Origin: Cyanobacteria bacterium FACHB-63
GTDB lineage: Bacteria; Cyanobacteriota; Cyanobacteriia; Leptolyngbyales; Leptolyngbyaceae
Length of the DNA: 64,000 bases
Reading direction: 5' to 3'
Assembly: GCA_014695255.1 (NCBI GenBank)
Contig: JACJNX010000016.1
Span: 208,530-272,529 of the forward strand
The translations under genes and the position numbers were made by a program. Positions 1 through 9,466 of this stretch are shown here, one piece after another (position 1 is the first letter of the stretch; each line of letters opens with the position of its first letter). Below the pieces are notes generated by a model. The model did not search any database. It saw nothing but the letters and a program-made list of their open reading frames with translations, and was not told the origin of the DNA.

Positions 1-3000
1 TCCAAGAGATATTGATTTAACTGTTGCGCCAAGGCTTGTACATGGGGCTGTTTTAGCAAAGAGAGGTGATTTCCTGGGACTTGATGCACCTGAAGGTGAT
101 TGACCAAAGTATCCCAACCTAAAGTTGGATTGCGATCGGATTGTTCAGCCGCTTTAAACAAGACCATCCGATGTGGATAAGCTTGAGGCGCATATTGATA
201 GGTCGCTTGAGCATTGGCATAGACAATCCGCAGCAGTGAGGGAATGGCAGATTCTTCTAGGAATCGGAGTCGAGTTTCTTCGGGAATTAAGCGCAAAATT
301 GTAGACCATTGCCAGCGGGAAAACCAAGAATTTCGAGTTTGTAGTCGATCGAGCGCGAGGGTACTATAGTCGAGCAAAAATGGCAGTGTTGACCAAAGCG
401 CAGTTCCTAGAAGAAATTTCAGGCTTTGATAAAAGGAAGGTTTATAGCCAGGAGCAGGGGTATCTAGCATAGCTAAGAGTTTCACTTCATATCCAGCGCG
501 GATAAGTTGTTGTGCCATTTCAAAAGCAACAATGCCACCAAAAGACCAGCCTCCTAGAAGATAAGCTCCATCCGGTTGAATGGTTTGGATTGCTTTGATG
601 TAGTAGGCTGCGATCGCTTCAATTCGATTGAGCGGTGGTGTTTTTCCATCCAGCCCCAGCGGTTGCAGACCATAAAAGCTGCGATCGCTATTGAGTGCAT
701 TTGCAAGTTCTAGATAAGGCAGCACAACGCCAAACATGGGATGAATGCAAAAGAAAGGTTGTTTGCTGGTTCCGAGTGTGAGCGGAACTAAGGGCGACCA
801 AGACACAGATAGCTTACCGGGAATGTTCGAGGCTGGAGTCGATCGCTGACGGCGGAAAGCGGTTCGATCAAGTCGAACTAAGGGCGGAATCTTTGAGGTG
901 GGCTGCTGTAAAGTGTCGAGAATGGGGGCGAGTTGCGCGATCGTAGGTGCTTCAAATACGCTCTTTAAGGGTAGCTCTAGCCCAAACGCATCGCGAACAC
1001 GAGAAGTCATTTGGGTTGCGAGCAAAGAATGTCCGCCTAGCTCGAAAAAGTTGTCGTGAATTGTGAGCTGCTTCAGTCTTAGAAGGTTTTGCCAAATTTC
1101 TAATAGGGTTGTTTCTGTTGCAGTTGTATGATGAGTTGAACTGTTAGCGATCGCGCTCTCGGTGATATCTTCGATCCATGTTGGTAGAGCCTGACGATCG
1201 ACTTTACCATTTACTGTAATTGGAAGTGCTTCTAGAGGTAAAAAGATAGACGGAATCATATATTCCGGCAGGGTTGGTTTGAGAAATTGGCGCAATTGAG
1301 GAACCAATTGCCGAGCAAATTCAGCTTGAAGCGGATTGTTTGTGTATTGTTGCCATGAGTTGATTTTTTCAGAACGAGAGATAGCTTTAGCATCAATATC
1401 TTGTCGGATTAGAGATACATCATAATCACCGGTCTGTGTTTCAGTTGTCCAAGTAAGCTCGACGGTGTAGGGCAGCAATGCTTCTAAGCTGTACCAATCT
1501 TGGGGGTCAATTGTGCATTCAGGCGACTCCTGTAGCTGTTCTCGCATTTGTCCGACTGTTTTTGGTGTTTTTCCATGACTTAACCAATTTGCAGTTCTAA
1601 CAGCAGCATTCACTCGACTGTTTTTAACATTCTGAACGATTAGTATTTCTGGCTGAGTCTCGATTAAAACTTCCTGAATCTTCTCGATATTTACTCGATT
1701 TACTTTCCAGTTCAGAGATTGAATTGAAGGGGGTTTTTGAGCCTCATTTATTAGAGGATCTTTGATCTGTAGTAAAACGTTATAGCGAAACTGCGTCATT
1801 TCATTGTGATGCTTCCCGCGTGATAGTCGAATCTGGACAGAACGAATCTGAGGAAATCTATCTTGTAATGCGTAAAAGAACACTGGATCGATCGCAAGTT
1901 CTGGTTCTTCAAAGCGCGATCGATTCACCAACTTTTGCAGGGTCGATCGCTCCATTCCTGAGTCTGCTTTACAAAATTGCATCCAGGCATGAAAAGCAGT
2001 GAGCAATGATAGATTTCGCACATCACCAATCCATAAAGTTCCGCCTGGTGCTACAGCTTGAATCGCTTCTTCTAATACCTGCACTAAGTAATCAACACCG
2101 GGGAAATATTGCACGATCGAATTCAAAATCACCATATCAAAGGATGCAGGCTCAATCCCTGTAAAATCAGTGGCAACTCGATGCAATAGTTCCACTTGAG
2201 GAAGGGTTGCGAGTTGGCTCTGAATTCCTTCTAAAGCAATCTTTGAAAAATCTGTGCCTACATAGTTCTCACAATGCGGTGCAAGCTGAAATAGTAACAA
2301 TCCAGTACCACAGCCGATTTCTAGCACTCGTTTTGGTTTAAGCGCAAGAATTTGCTGAACCCGATCGTTGATCCACTCTTGCATTTGCTCCGGGGGAATT
2401 GGCTCTCCGGTGTAGCTACTGTTCCAACCTGTAATGTTAAATTGAGAAGCGGGAGATTGATAGGTTTGGTTATAGAGCGATTGCCATTGTTCGACTTGTT
2501 GAGTTTGCAGCGACGCTTGCTGTAACTGTTGAAGATCTAAACTAAAGTAAGTAATTAACCGCATCTCATTTGAGGTTGCTCCAGAAGCAAGAACGGCTGC
2601 ATCTTGGATGGCAGGATGACGCTGTAGAGTAGCTTCAATTTCACCGAGTTCGACCCGGAATCCTCGAATTTTGATTTGATCATCAATCCGACCCAGAAAC
2701 TCAATTGAACCATCAGCGCAATAACAAGCACGATCTCCTGTCTTATAGAGTCTTAAGTCTTTTCTGTGTATGAATCGCTCTGTCGTTAATTCCGAGCGGT
2801 TGAGATAACCACGAGAAAGCCCTACACCACCAATATACAATTCGCCTGGAATCCCAACAGGAACCGGATTAAGGTGAGTATCTAATAGATAAACTTGCGT
2901 GTTAACAATCGGACGACCGATCAATAGGGGATGATCGCCGGGGTGAAGTTCGGCAACAGTTGACCAGATTGTAGTTTCGGTTGGTCCATACGCATTAAAG

Positions 3001-5429
3001 AACAAGCGATCGACTGCCCAACGATCAACAACCTGCTGAGAGCAAGCTTCTCCCCCTGTAATCAGCACCCGAAGCGCAGGCAAATCCACCGATGGCAACA
3101 CCGATAACACGGCTGGCGTTAACAAAGCATGAGTAATTGCATTGTCTTGTAAATAGTGTATCAAAGCGATTCCAGGGAGCTGAGCAGACTTAGACGGGAT
3201 GTAGAGTGTGCTGCCAGAACCCAGTGCTAAAGCAACCTCAAAGATAGAAGCATCAAAACTCAAGGAGCTAAACTGCAAAACTCGACTGTTATGAGAGAGA
3301 TGAAACACTCGTTGCTGTGCTTCGACCACATTGCATAATCCTCGATGGGATAAAAGCACGCCTTTAGGTGTACCTGTAGAACCAGAGGTATAAATCACAT
3401 AAGCAAGCTGATCGGGCGTTGAGGGGGAAGCGATCGCACATCCTTCATCAAGCGGAAGCGGTTGATCTAAACACACAATCTTTGCAGATGACTCAGGGAG
3501 AACATCAATCAGCCAAGACTGTGTAAGCAATACCAAAACCTCAGTATCCATCACCATGAAGCGGAGTCGATCGTGCGGATAGTTTGGATCGAGTGGCACG
3601 TAGGCTCCTCCAGCCTTGAGGATTCCGAGAATTCCAATCAGCATATCGGCAGAGCGATCGACACACAGTCCCACTAAACAATCGGCTTGCACTCCCATGT
3701 GCCGGAGAATTTGCGCGAGGCGATCGGCTCGCTGATTGAGTTGTTGATAGGTGAGTGTTCCTTGCTCTGAAACCAGTGCGATCGCGTTGGGTTCACGCTG
3801 CACCTGTGCTTCAAAGATTTGGTGAAAACATTGATTGTTCTGAGGCTTGCTCTGAGTTTGGTTCCACTGAGCTAGAAGCTGATGTTCTACAGAAGTGAGT
3901 AAAGGTAGAGCAGACAGGCGATCGTCTGGGTTTGTCACAATTCCTTCGAGCAAAGTTTGAAAATGACTGACTAACCGACTGATGCGATCGCGATCAAACA
4001 AATCTGTGCTGTAGGAAATAAACCCGCTTAAGCCTGCTTGCGATCGCCATAAGCTGCGTAATCCGTGTGCAGGTTCCCACAGATGAACCTCTAAATCAAA
4101 TCGGGTACTCGCTGATTCTAAGGGTGCGGGCTCTAAGGTCAATCCAGGCAATTCTAGAGATTGCATCGGAGCATTCTGAAGTGCAAAAGCAACCTGAAAC
4201 AAAGGATTACGGCTCAGATCTCGCTCTGGATCTAGCTCCTCGACTAGCTTTTCAAACGGTAAATCTTGATGTTCATAAGCTTCTAACGCGACTTTGCGAA
4301 CCTGCTCCAATAGCTCACGAAATGTTGGATCACCAGATAAATCCGATCGCATCACTAAACTATTCACAAAAAAGCCAATTAATCCTTCTACCTCGCTGCG
4401 ATGGCGATTTGCAATTGGAACACCGATCGCAATGTCTTCCTGGGCTGTGTATCGATGCAGCAATGTCTGGAATGCTGCAAGCAGAATCATAAACAAAGTC
4501 GTTTCGGTCTGCTGGCTCAGGGCTTCTAATTGTTGAGTCAGCTCTAAAGAAAACTGTAGAGGATAAGTTGCGCCGCGATAGGTCTGAACGGTAGGACGAG
4601 GGCGATCGCTCGGTAAATTCAGTATAGGTAAATCTTGTAGTTGCTTGAGCCAGTACGATCGTTGTTTTTCTAAAATTTCTCCCTGCAACCAATTGCGCTG
4701 CCAGCAAGCAAAATCGGCGTACTGCATAGGAAGCGGCGGTAATTCTAGCGATCGTTCCTCAACAAATGCGGTGTAACAGTGCGCTAATTCTTGAACCAGC
4801 ACACCCAACGACCAACCATCTGCAACAATATGGTGCAGGGTGAGTAACAGCATTGCTTCTGTTGAACTAAATTCCAGCAATGTGATTCGTAAAAGTGAAT
4901 CCGTTGCGAGATTAAACGATCGCTGTGCTTCAGTCGTCGCTAATTGTTGGCTCATTTGTTCAGGCGCGATGACGTTGAACAACTGCACCACTGATAAATC
5001 AACTTTGATCTCTGGTTCGATGACTTGAACAGGATGACCGTCAACCACAGCAAATCGAGTACGAAGGGCAGCATGACGGCGCACAATTTCATTAAACGAT
5101 CGCTCCAAAGCCGATCGATTCACCGTTCCTTTCAAGCGAATGGCAGCAGGCACATTGTAGAACGGATTATTAGGCGCAAGTTGGTACAAAAACCACAATC
5201 GTTCCTGGGCAAACGATAAAGGAAATACTTGAGTTTTGGCTTGAGCAGATTGCAAGTATGAAATGATGTCAGCTTTACGCTCAGCTAATTCCTGGCGTAA
5301 CTCTTTGGTTAAAGCTCCCTCTGGAGCATTACAGCGTAATCGAACTTCAGCATCATTGCGTCTAATCGATAGTTGAACATCTAAACTCTGAAGATGAGAT
5401 ACTAATTCAGTAATCGTTCGGCTTGTCAT
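1..5429 (-). CDS. Non-ribosomal peptide synthetase, terminal module (docking-C-A-MT-PCP-TE), 3' end cut by window edge
   Basis: The frame is open from ATG 5427-5429 to the left edge (about 1,809 residues), so the stop lies just outside. I translated it by hand. Order: a TubC-type N-terminal docking domain (about residues 1-60, starts MTSRTITELVSHLQ); a condensation domain with HHIVADGWS near 199; an adenylation domain with IYTSGSTGTPKG near 678; an N-methyltransferase inserted between A8 and A10 (LEIGCGTGLL near 1036); a carrier domain (FFELGGHSLLA, serine near 1463); and a thioesterase (GWSFGG near 1625). The protein should add one residue, N-methylate it and release the chain. Pocket residues by GrsA alignment read D-A-F-L-I-G-A-I-W, which suggests a hydrophobic substrate but which I cannot assign. 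The start overlaps the upstream stop as ATGA, indicating translational coupling. Only the last few residues should be missing. Confidence 0.95.
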   Translation of the reverse strand, partial: MTSRTITELVSHLQSLDVQLSIRRNDAEVRLRCNAPEGALTKELRQELAERKADIISYLQSAQAKTQVFPLSFAQERLWFLYQLAPNNPFYNVPAAIRLKGTVNRSALERSFNEIVRRHAALRTRFAVVDGHPVQVIEPEIKVDLSVVQLFNVIAPEQMSQQLATTEAQRSFNLATDSLLRITLLEFSSTEAMLLLTLHHIVADGWSLGVLVQELAHCYTAFVEERSLELPPLPMQYADFACWQRNWLQGEILEKQRSYWLKQLQDLPILNLPSDRPRPTVQTYRGATYPLQFSLELTQQLEALSQQTETTLFMILLAAFQTLLHRYTAQEDIAIGVPIANRHRSEVEGLIGFFVNSLVMRSDLSGDPTFRELLEQVRKVALEAYEHQDLPFEKLVEELDPERDLSRNPLFQVAFALQNAPMQSLELPGLTLEPAPLESASTRFDLEVHLWEPAHGLRSLWRSQAGLSGFISYSTDLFDRDRISRLVSHFQTLLEGIVTNPDDRLSALPLLTSVEHQLLAQWNQTQSKPQNNQCFHQIFEAQVQREPNAIALVSEQGTLTYQQLNQRADRLAQILRHMGVQADCLVGLCVDRSADMLIGILGILKAGGAYVPLDPNYPHDRLRFMVMDTEVLVLLTQSWLIDVLPESSAKIVCLDQPLPLDEGCAIASPSTPDQLAYVIYTSGSTGTPKGVLLSHRGLCNVVEAQQRVFHLSHNSRVLQFSSLSFDASIFEVALALGSGSTLYIPSKSAQLPGIALIHYLQDNAITHALLTPAVLSVLPSVDLPALRVLITGGEACSQQVVDRWAVDRLFFNAYGPTETTIWSTVAELHPGDHPLLIGRPIVNTQVYLLDTHLNPVPVGIPGELYIGGVGLSRGYLNRSELTTERFIHRKDLRLYKTGDRACYCADGSIEFLGRIDDQIKIRGFRVELGEIEATLQRHPAIQDAAVLASGATSNEMRLITYFSLDLQQLQQASLQTQQVEQWQSLYNQTYQSPASQFNITGWNSSYTGEPIPPEQMQEWINDRVQQILALKPKRVLEIGCGTGLLLFQLAPHCENYVGTDFSKIALEGIQSQLATLPQVELLHRVATDFTGIEPASFDMVILNSIVQYFPGVDYLVQVLEEAIQAVAPGGTLWIGDVRNLSLLTAFHAWMQFCKADSGMERSTLQKLVNRSRFEEPELAIDPVFFYALQDRFPQIRSVQIRLSRGKHHNEMTQFRYNVLLQIKDPLINEAQKPPSIQSLNWKVNRVNIEKIQEVLIETQPEILIVQNVKNSRVNAAVRTANWLSHGKTPKTVGQMREQLQESPECTIDPQDWYSLEALLPYTVELTWTTETQTGDYDVSLIRQDIDAKAISRSEKINSWQQYTNNPLQAEFARQLVPQLRQFLKPTLPEYMIPSIFLPLEALPITVNGKVDRQALPTWIEDITESAIANSSTHHTTATETTLLEIWQNLLRLKQLTIHDNFFELGGHSLLATQMTSRVRDAFGLELPLKSVFEAPTIAQLAPILDTLQQPTSKIPPLVRLDRTAFRRQRSTPASNIPGKLSVSWSPLVPLTLGTSKQPFFCIHPMFGVVLPYLELANALNSDRSFYGLQPLGLDGKTPPLNRIEAIAAYYIKAIQTIQPDGAYLLGGWSFGGIVAFEMAQQLIRAGYEVKLLAMLDTPAPGYKPSFYQSLKFLLGTALWSTLPFLLDYSTLALDRLQTRNSWFSRWQWSTILRLIPEETRLRFLEESAIPSLLRIVYANAQATYQYAPQAYPHRMVLFKAAEQSDRNPTLGWDTLVNHLQVHQVPGNHLSLLKQPHVQALAQQLNQYLL

Positions 5430-8400
5430 AGTTCAATTTCCTCACGATGTCGCGAATTGGTTTGTCCTAAAGCTTCGATTCTTTGAGCTAATTGCGCGAT
5501 CGTGGGCGCTTCAAACACCGATCGTAAGGGAAGCTCAACTTGAAAATGATCGCGGATGCGTGAAACAAGCTGAGTTGCTAACAATGAGTGCCCACCTAGC
5601 TCGAAAAAGCTGTCTTGAGTTCCAATCTGTTCGCGCCCAAGCAGTTGAATCCACAGTTCAATCAGGGACGCTTCTAATGAGGTTGCGGGAAGCACCAAGC
5701 TACTTTCTTTTATCCTGCTAAAGCTTGAAATAGGTAATGCTCTAGTGTCAACTTTGCCATTCACAGTCAAAGGCAGCGCATCTAACATTACAAACCCAGC
5801 AGGCAACATATAAACAGGAACTTTAGCCTTGAGAAATGCTCTTAGCTCTTTCTCTGTTATCTCTTCAGAGTTTTGAGGAACAATGTAGGCAATTAACTGA
5901 CGATCGTGGTCTATTTCCCGCACCGTGACTACACTGGTCTGTATCTTCGGATGCTGTACTAGAGTTGCCTCGATCTCACCTAACTCAACTCGAAATCCTC
6001 GAATTTTAACTTGGTCATCGATTCGCCCCAAAAATTCAAGATTGCCATCAGGACGATACAACGCTCGATCGCCCGTCCGATAAAGCTTCAAGTCTCCAAT
6101 CTGAACAAACCTTTCTGTGGTCAATTCCTGGCGGTTGAGATATCCCTGCGCTAAACCATCACCCCCTAAGTAAAGCTCACCGCTCATTCCTGTGGGCACT
6201 GGATTTAGCTTCGCATCTAATAGATAGACCTGAGTATTGGCGATCGCTTGCCCGATTGGAATGGTCGTTGCATTCTCTGACACGCTTTGCACTTCATACC
6301 AAGTTGAAAACGTAGTATTTTCTGTCGGACCGTAAACATGAATGAGATGCTGAGGTCTTCCTTGATGCAGCAGCGATCGTACACACTCCACATTCGCCAT
6401 CTCACCCCCAAATAATAGAGATTTGAGCGATCGGAAAGCGTCGGGAATCTGACGAATCGTTTGATTGAACAATGCCGTTGTCAGAAACAGAATGCTAATT
6501 TGATGCTGCTGCAATTGAGCCACAAAATCAGTCGGCAAAAGGGTACTCTCTCGCTCTAGCCCAACTAATCGCGCTCCGTTCAGTAATGCTCCCCAAACCT
6601 CGAAAGTCGCTGCATCAAAGGACAAACTTGCTACCTGTGCAATGCGATCGTTCGGTTCTATCTCAATATAGTTCGTATCACACACCAATCGACTGATGCT
6701 GCGATGAGATACCATGACTCCTTTGGGTGTTCCAGTTGAACCAGAAGTATAAATCACATAAGCAAGCTCATTTCCTGTGCAAGAATTGGATAAATTTTCA
6801 TCCAATTCTTCAGCGATCGCGCTCCACTCCTGCTCTAAACAAATCACTCTAGTTCCGTCGAATCGATCTGCCCAACCTGCTTGAGTTAACACGATCGCGA
6901 TTCCCGCATCTTTGATCATGAACTGCAATCGTTCTGGCGGATAGCTTGGATCAAGCGGCACATAAGCACCCCCCGCTTTTAGCACAGCTAACAGTGCCGC
7001 GATCGCTTCAATCCCCCGCTCTAAACAAATCCCAACCGGCATTCCTGCCCGCACACCGTAGCGCTGCAAGTATCGCGCTAGCTGGTTACTACCCTGATTT
7101 AAAGCTGAATAGGTGAATGATTGATCACCAAATTGAACCGCGATCGCAGTCGGTCTTTGTTTAACCTGTGCTTCAAACAATTGATGAATTCCGACACTTG
7201 CAGGATAGGGCGATCGATGGCTACTCCAATGCTTAAGTAATGCTTGTTGCTCTTGAACGCTTAACAAGGATAGTTCAGACAAACAAGCCCCTGGATTCGC
7301 AACAATGCTTTCCAATAGGGTCTGAAAATGTTGGCGTAGCAATGCGATCGAGCTTCCATCAAATAAATCAGTGTTGTAAACAACAATGCCGCGTAATCCA
7401 TCGGTTTGTTGCCAATCTTTACCCCATAGATTCCGAAAGTTATCGCCGCTCTTCCAAAGATAAACTTCTAAATTAAAGCGCGAAGTCTTTGTTTCTAAGT
7501 CTACTGGACTCAACACTAAACCCGGTAACACTAATTGTTCCATCGGCGTATTTTGTAGCGCAAATACAACCTGAAACAGTGGATTCTGCCCTAAGTTCCG
7601 AATCGGCTGGAGTTCTTCAACCAGCTTTTCAAACGGCAAATCTTGATGAGCATACGCGGCTAATGTCACCTTCCGCACTCGATCTAAGAGTTCTCGAAAC
7701 GTTGGATCGCCTGTTAAATCTGCTCTTAGCACCAAGCTATTTACAAAAAAGCCAATCAAGCCCTCTAACTCGCTCTGGTGACGATTCGCAACCGGAGAAC
7801 CGATCGCCAGATCTGTCTGTCCCGTATAGTGATAGAGCAAAGTTTGGAACGCTGCTAACAAGGTCATAAATAGCGTGACACCCGCTTCCTGACTTAATTC
7901 TTCCAGCGCATCCAATAGTTGTTGTGGTAGCTCGATTAACTGACTCGCCCCTTGATAACGTGGCTCATGCCCATGAAAGTTTGGTAAATTGAGCGTAGGT
8001 AAATCTTTTAACTGCTGCTTCCAATAGTGCAACTGGGTTGTCAATACCTCGCCTTGCAAATACTGCCGTTGCCAGTGAGCAAAATCCGCATATTGCACAG
8101 GCAATTCCGGCAGAACCGCAGGCTTACCGTGAACGATCGCCGCATAAAACTCTCCTAACTCCTGAATTAAAACACCGCTCGACCATTCATCAAAAATAAT
8201 GTGATGCAGCAAAATTAAGAACAAATGCTCTCGATCGTGCAACTGCCAAAGATGCGATCGCAATAGTGCGCCACCATTCAAATCAAACGGTCGCTCAACC
8301 TCTCGCCAAATCTCCTCTACTGCAATGCTCTCCCGAACATTAGCAGGCATTGTTCGTAAATCAGTAAACTCCAGTGGAATTTGCGCCGTTTGAGCCACGA

Positions 8401-8662
8401 CTTGAAACAACTGCCCATCAACCTGCTCGAAGGTTGTTCTGAGAATTTCATGCCGCCGAACGATCGCATCGAGACTTTGTTGAAGCTGCAATCGTTTTAG
8501 ATCACCCGTCAACCGAAAGACCAAAGGAATACTATAAAGAGAGGCTTCTGGCAAAAGTTGTTCAATAAACCATAGGCGCTGCTGAGCAAATGAGGCTGGA
8601 AAAATAAAACTCTCTTCAACATCTTTTTGGATCGGCTGATCTGAAATCATTCCCACCTGCAT
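5426..8662 (-). CDS. Non-ribosomal peptide synthetase, C-A-PCP module (predicted Ile/Val)
   Basis: A 1,078-residue single-module NRPS. The condensation domain spans about 20-450, with HHIIFDEWSSG where HHxxxDG is usual. The adenylation domain spans about 480-980, with VIYTSGSTGTPKG and NGKVDTRALP. The carrier domain follows, with FFELGGHSLLATQ near 1020-1030, and there is a short charged tail ending HREEIEL. Pocket residues by GrsA alignment read D-A-F-F-L-G-V-T-F, which I recall as an isoleucine-type code in cyanobacterial synthetases; this has not been checked by search. It is the first gene of the operon, because the next gene upstream (acpP) is divergent. A C domain with no preceding module may accept an acyl starter or the product of an unlinked protein. 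A second in-frame ATG at 8650 is an alternative start. Confidence 0.95.
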   Translation of the reverse strand: MQVGMISDQPIQKDVEESFIFPASFAQQRLWFIEQLLPEASLYSIPLVFRLTGDLKRLQLQQSLDAIVRRHEILRTTFEQVDGQLFQVVAQTAQIPLEFTDLRTMPANVRESIAVEEIWREVERPFDLNGGALLRSHLWQLHDREHLFLILLHHIIFDEWSSGVLIQELGEFYAAIVHGKPAVLPELPVQYADFAHWQRQYLQGEVLTTQLHYWKQQLKDLPTLNLPNFHGHEPRYQGASQLIELPQQLLDALEELSQEAGVTLFMTLLAAFQTLLYHYTGQTDLAIGSPVANRHQSELEGLIGFFVNSLVLRADLTGDPTFRELLDRVRKVTLAAYAHQDLPFEKLVEELQPIRNLGQNPLFQVVFALQNTPMEQLVLPGLVLSPVDLETKTSRFNLEVYLWKSGDNFRNLWGKDWQQTDGLRGIVVYNTDLFDGSSIALLRQHFQTLLESIVANPGACLSELSLLSVQEQQALLKHWSSHRSPYPASVGIHQLFEAQVKQRPTAIAVQFGDQSFTYSALNQGSNQLARYLQRYGVRAGMPVGICLERGIEAIAALLAVLKAGGAYVPLDPSYPPERLQFMIKDAGIAIVLTQAGWADRFDGTRVICLEQEWSAIAEELDENLSNSCTGNELAYVIYTSGSTGTPKGVMVSHRSISRLVCDTNYIEIEPNDRIAQVASLSFDAATFEVWGALLNGARLVGLERESTLLPTDFVAQLQQHQISILFLTTALFNQTIRQIPDAFRSLKSLLFGGEMANVECVRSLLHQGRPQHLIHVYGPTENTTFSTWYEVQSVSENATTIPIGQAIANTQVYLLDAKLNPVPTGMSGELYLGGDGLAQGYLNRQELTTERFVQIGDLKLYRTGDRALYRPDGNLEFLGRIDDQVKIRGFRVELGEIEATLVQHPKIQTSVVTVREIDHDRQLIAYIVPQNSEEITEKELRAFLKAKVPVYMLPAGFVMLDALPLTVNGKVDTRALPISSFSRIKESSLVLPATSLEASLIELWIQLLGREQIGTQDSFFELGGHSLLATQLVSRIRDHFQVELPLRSVFEAPTIAQLAQRIEALGQTNSRHREEIEL

Positions 8663-9127
8663 CTGGTCAACTTCAACAGTTGTAAGGGAAGCCGTGATTC
8701 AAAAATTACCCTTTAGGATAGATTTTGTTCCAGAAACCTGTATTGTTTTATTGCCGTTTGATGCACAGCTTTGCGTTCTAGAAATTTCTCTTAACTTTCT
8801 AAGTAACGCGAAACCAGTTCTATCAGCCCTTGGAGGCCAACGTATCAATTTTTAGCATCCGTGGGAAAGCGATCGACCCCTAACCGATCAATCTATGATC
8901 GCGTAAAACGTTGCTGATTAAGGACTGAAATAGGTTCGCTCTTGTGTCTCTCTATTTAAAGCTGAAACGAGATTCTTACGGGGTAAGATGAAAAAATGCT
9001 CAAAACCGTATTGTCAAGCTCAATTTGTTGGGTGCATCGCAGCCAGCAATCTTTGCCATGACAAAGCAACGGAGGAGTGAATTTTTCGTTTAGTCAGATT
9101 TGTTGCTGCTGCAACCCAAGAGGAATC
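8663..9127. promoter_or_regulatory. Divergent intergenic region, NRPS operon / acpP
   Basis: These 465 bases must hold the promoters for the NRPS operon (minus) and for acpP (plus). I see no convincing ORF. HIP1-related CGATCG sites occur near 8870-8900, and an AT-rich tract near 8700-8760 would suit a minus-strand promoter. No operator could be identified by eye. Confidence 0.4.
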
Positions 9128-9379
9128 ATGAGTCAAGAATTGTTTGATAAGCTCAAAGCGATCGTCGCAGAACAGTTGAGCATCGACGATCCCAGCACCA
9201 TTCGTCCGGAATCAAACTTCCAGAACGATCTCGGTGCCGATTCGCTCGATGTCGTTGAGCTTGTAATGGCGATCGAAGAAGAATTTGAAATCGAAATCCC
9301 CGACGAAGCCGCAGAAAAGATGACCACTGTCCAAGAGGCAGTCGATTACATCAGCAGCAGAGTCGCAGAAACCGCATAA
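9128..9379 (+). CDS. acpP: Acyl carrier protein
   Basis: An 83-residue acidic carrier protein of type II fatty acid synthesis. The phosphopantetheine serine lies in the canonical [13 protein letters not shown] motif. I chose ATG 9128 because AAGAGGA sits just upstream and the product then starts [10 protein letters not shown] like other cyanobacterial ACPs. The in-frame ATG at 9077 would add an unrelated cysteine-rich leader. The next gene, fabF, is its partner condensing enzyme, 87 bases downstream and probably co-transcribed. Confidence 0.97.
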   Translation: MSQELFDKLKAIVAEQLSIDDPSTIRPESNFQNDLGADSLDVVELVMAIEEEFEIEIPDEAAEKMTTVQEAVDYISSRVAETA

Positions 9380-9382
9380 TGA

Positions 9383-9450
9383 GCGGGAGTCGGGAGTCGG
9401 GAGACGCAATGTGCCACACCCCGCTCCCTATTCCCTACTCCCTACTCCTT
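9383..9450. repeat. GGGAGTC / CTCCCTA heptamer repeat with inverted arms
   Basis: The acpP-fabF gap holds GGGAGTCGGGAGTCGGGAG followed by its near-complement CCCTATTCCCTACTCCCTACTCC. The arms could form an imperfect hairpin of about 20 bp. Short tandem heptamers of this kind are common between genes of filamentous cyanobacteria. It may dampen read-through from acpP into fabF, but that is inference. Confidence 0.75.
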
Positions 9451-9466
9451 TTCTTTATTGGACATC

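Noticed and set aside
4067..4492. 141-codon plus-strand open frame
   Set aside because: It lies antisense within the NRPS gene and shows no family features.
9077..9127. Upstream ATG extension of acpP
   Set aside because: It adds a cysteine-rich leader absent from ACPs, and the ribosome-binding site fits ATG 9128.
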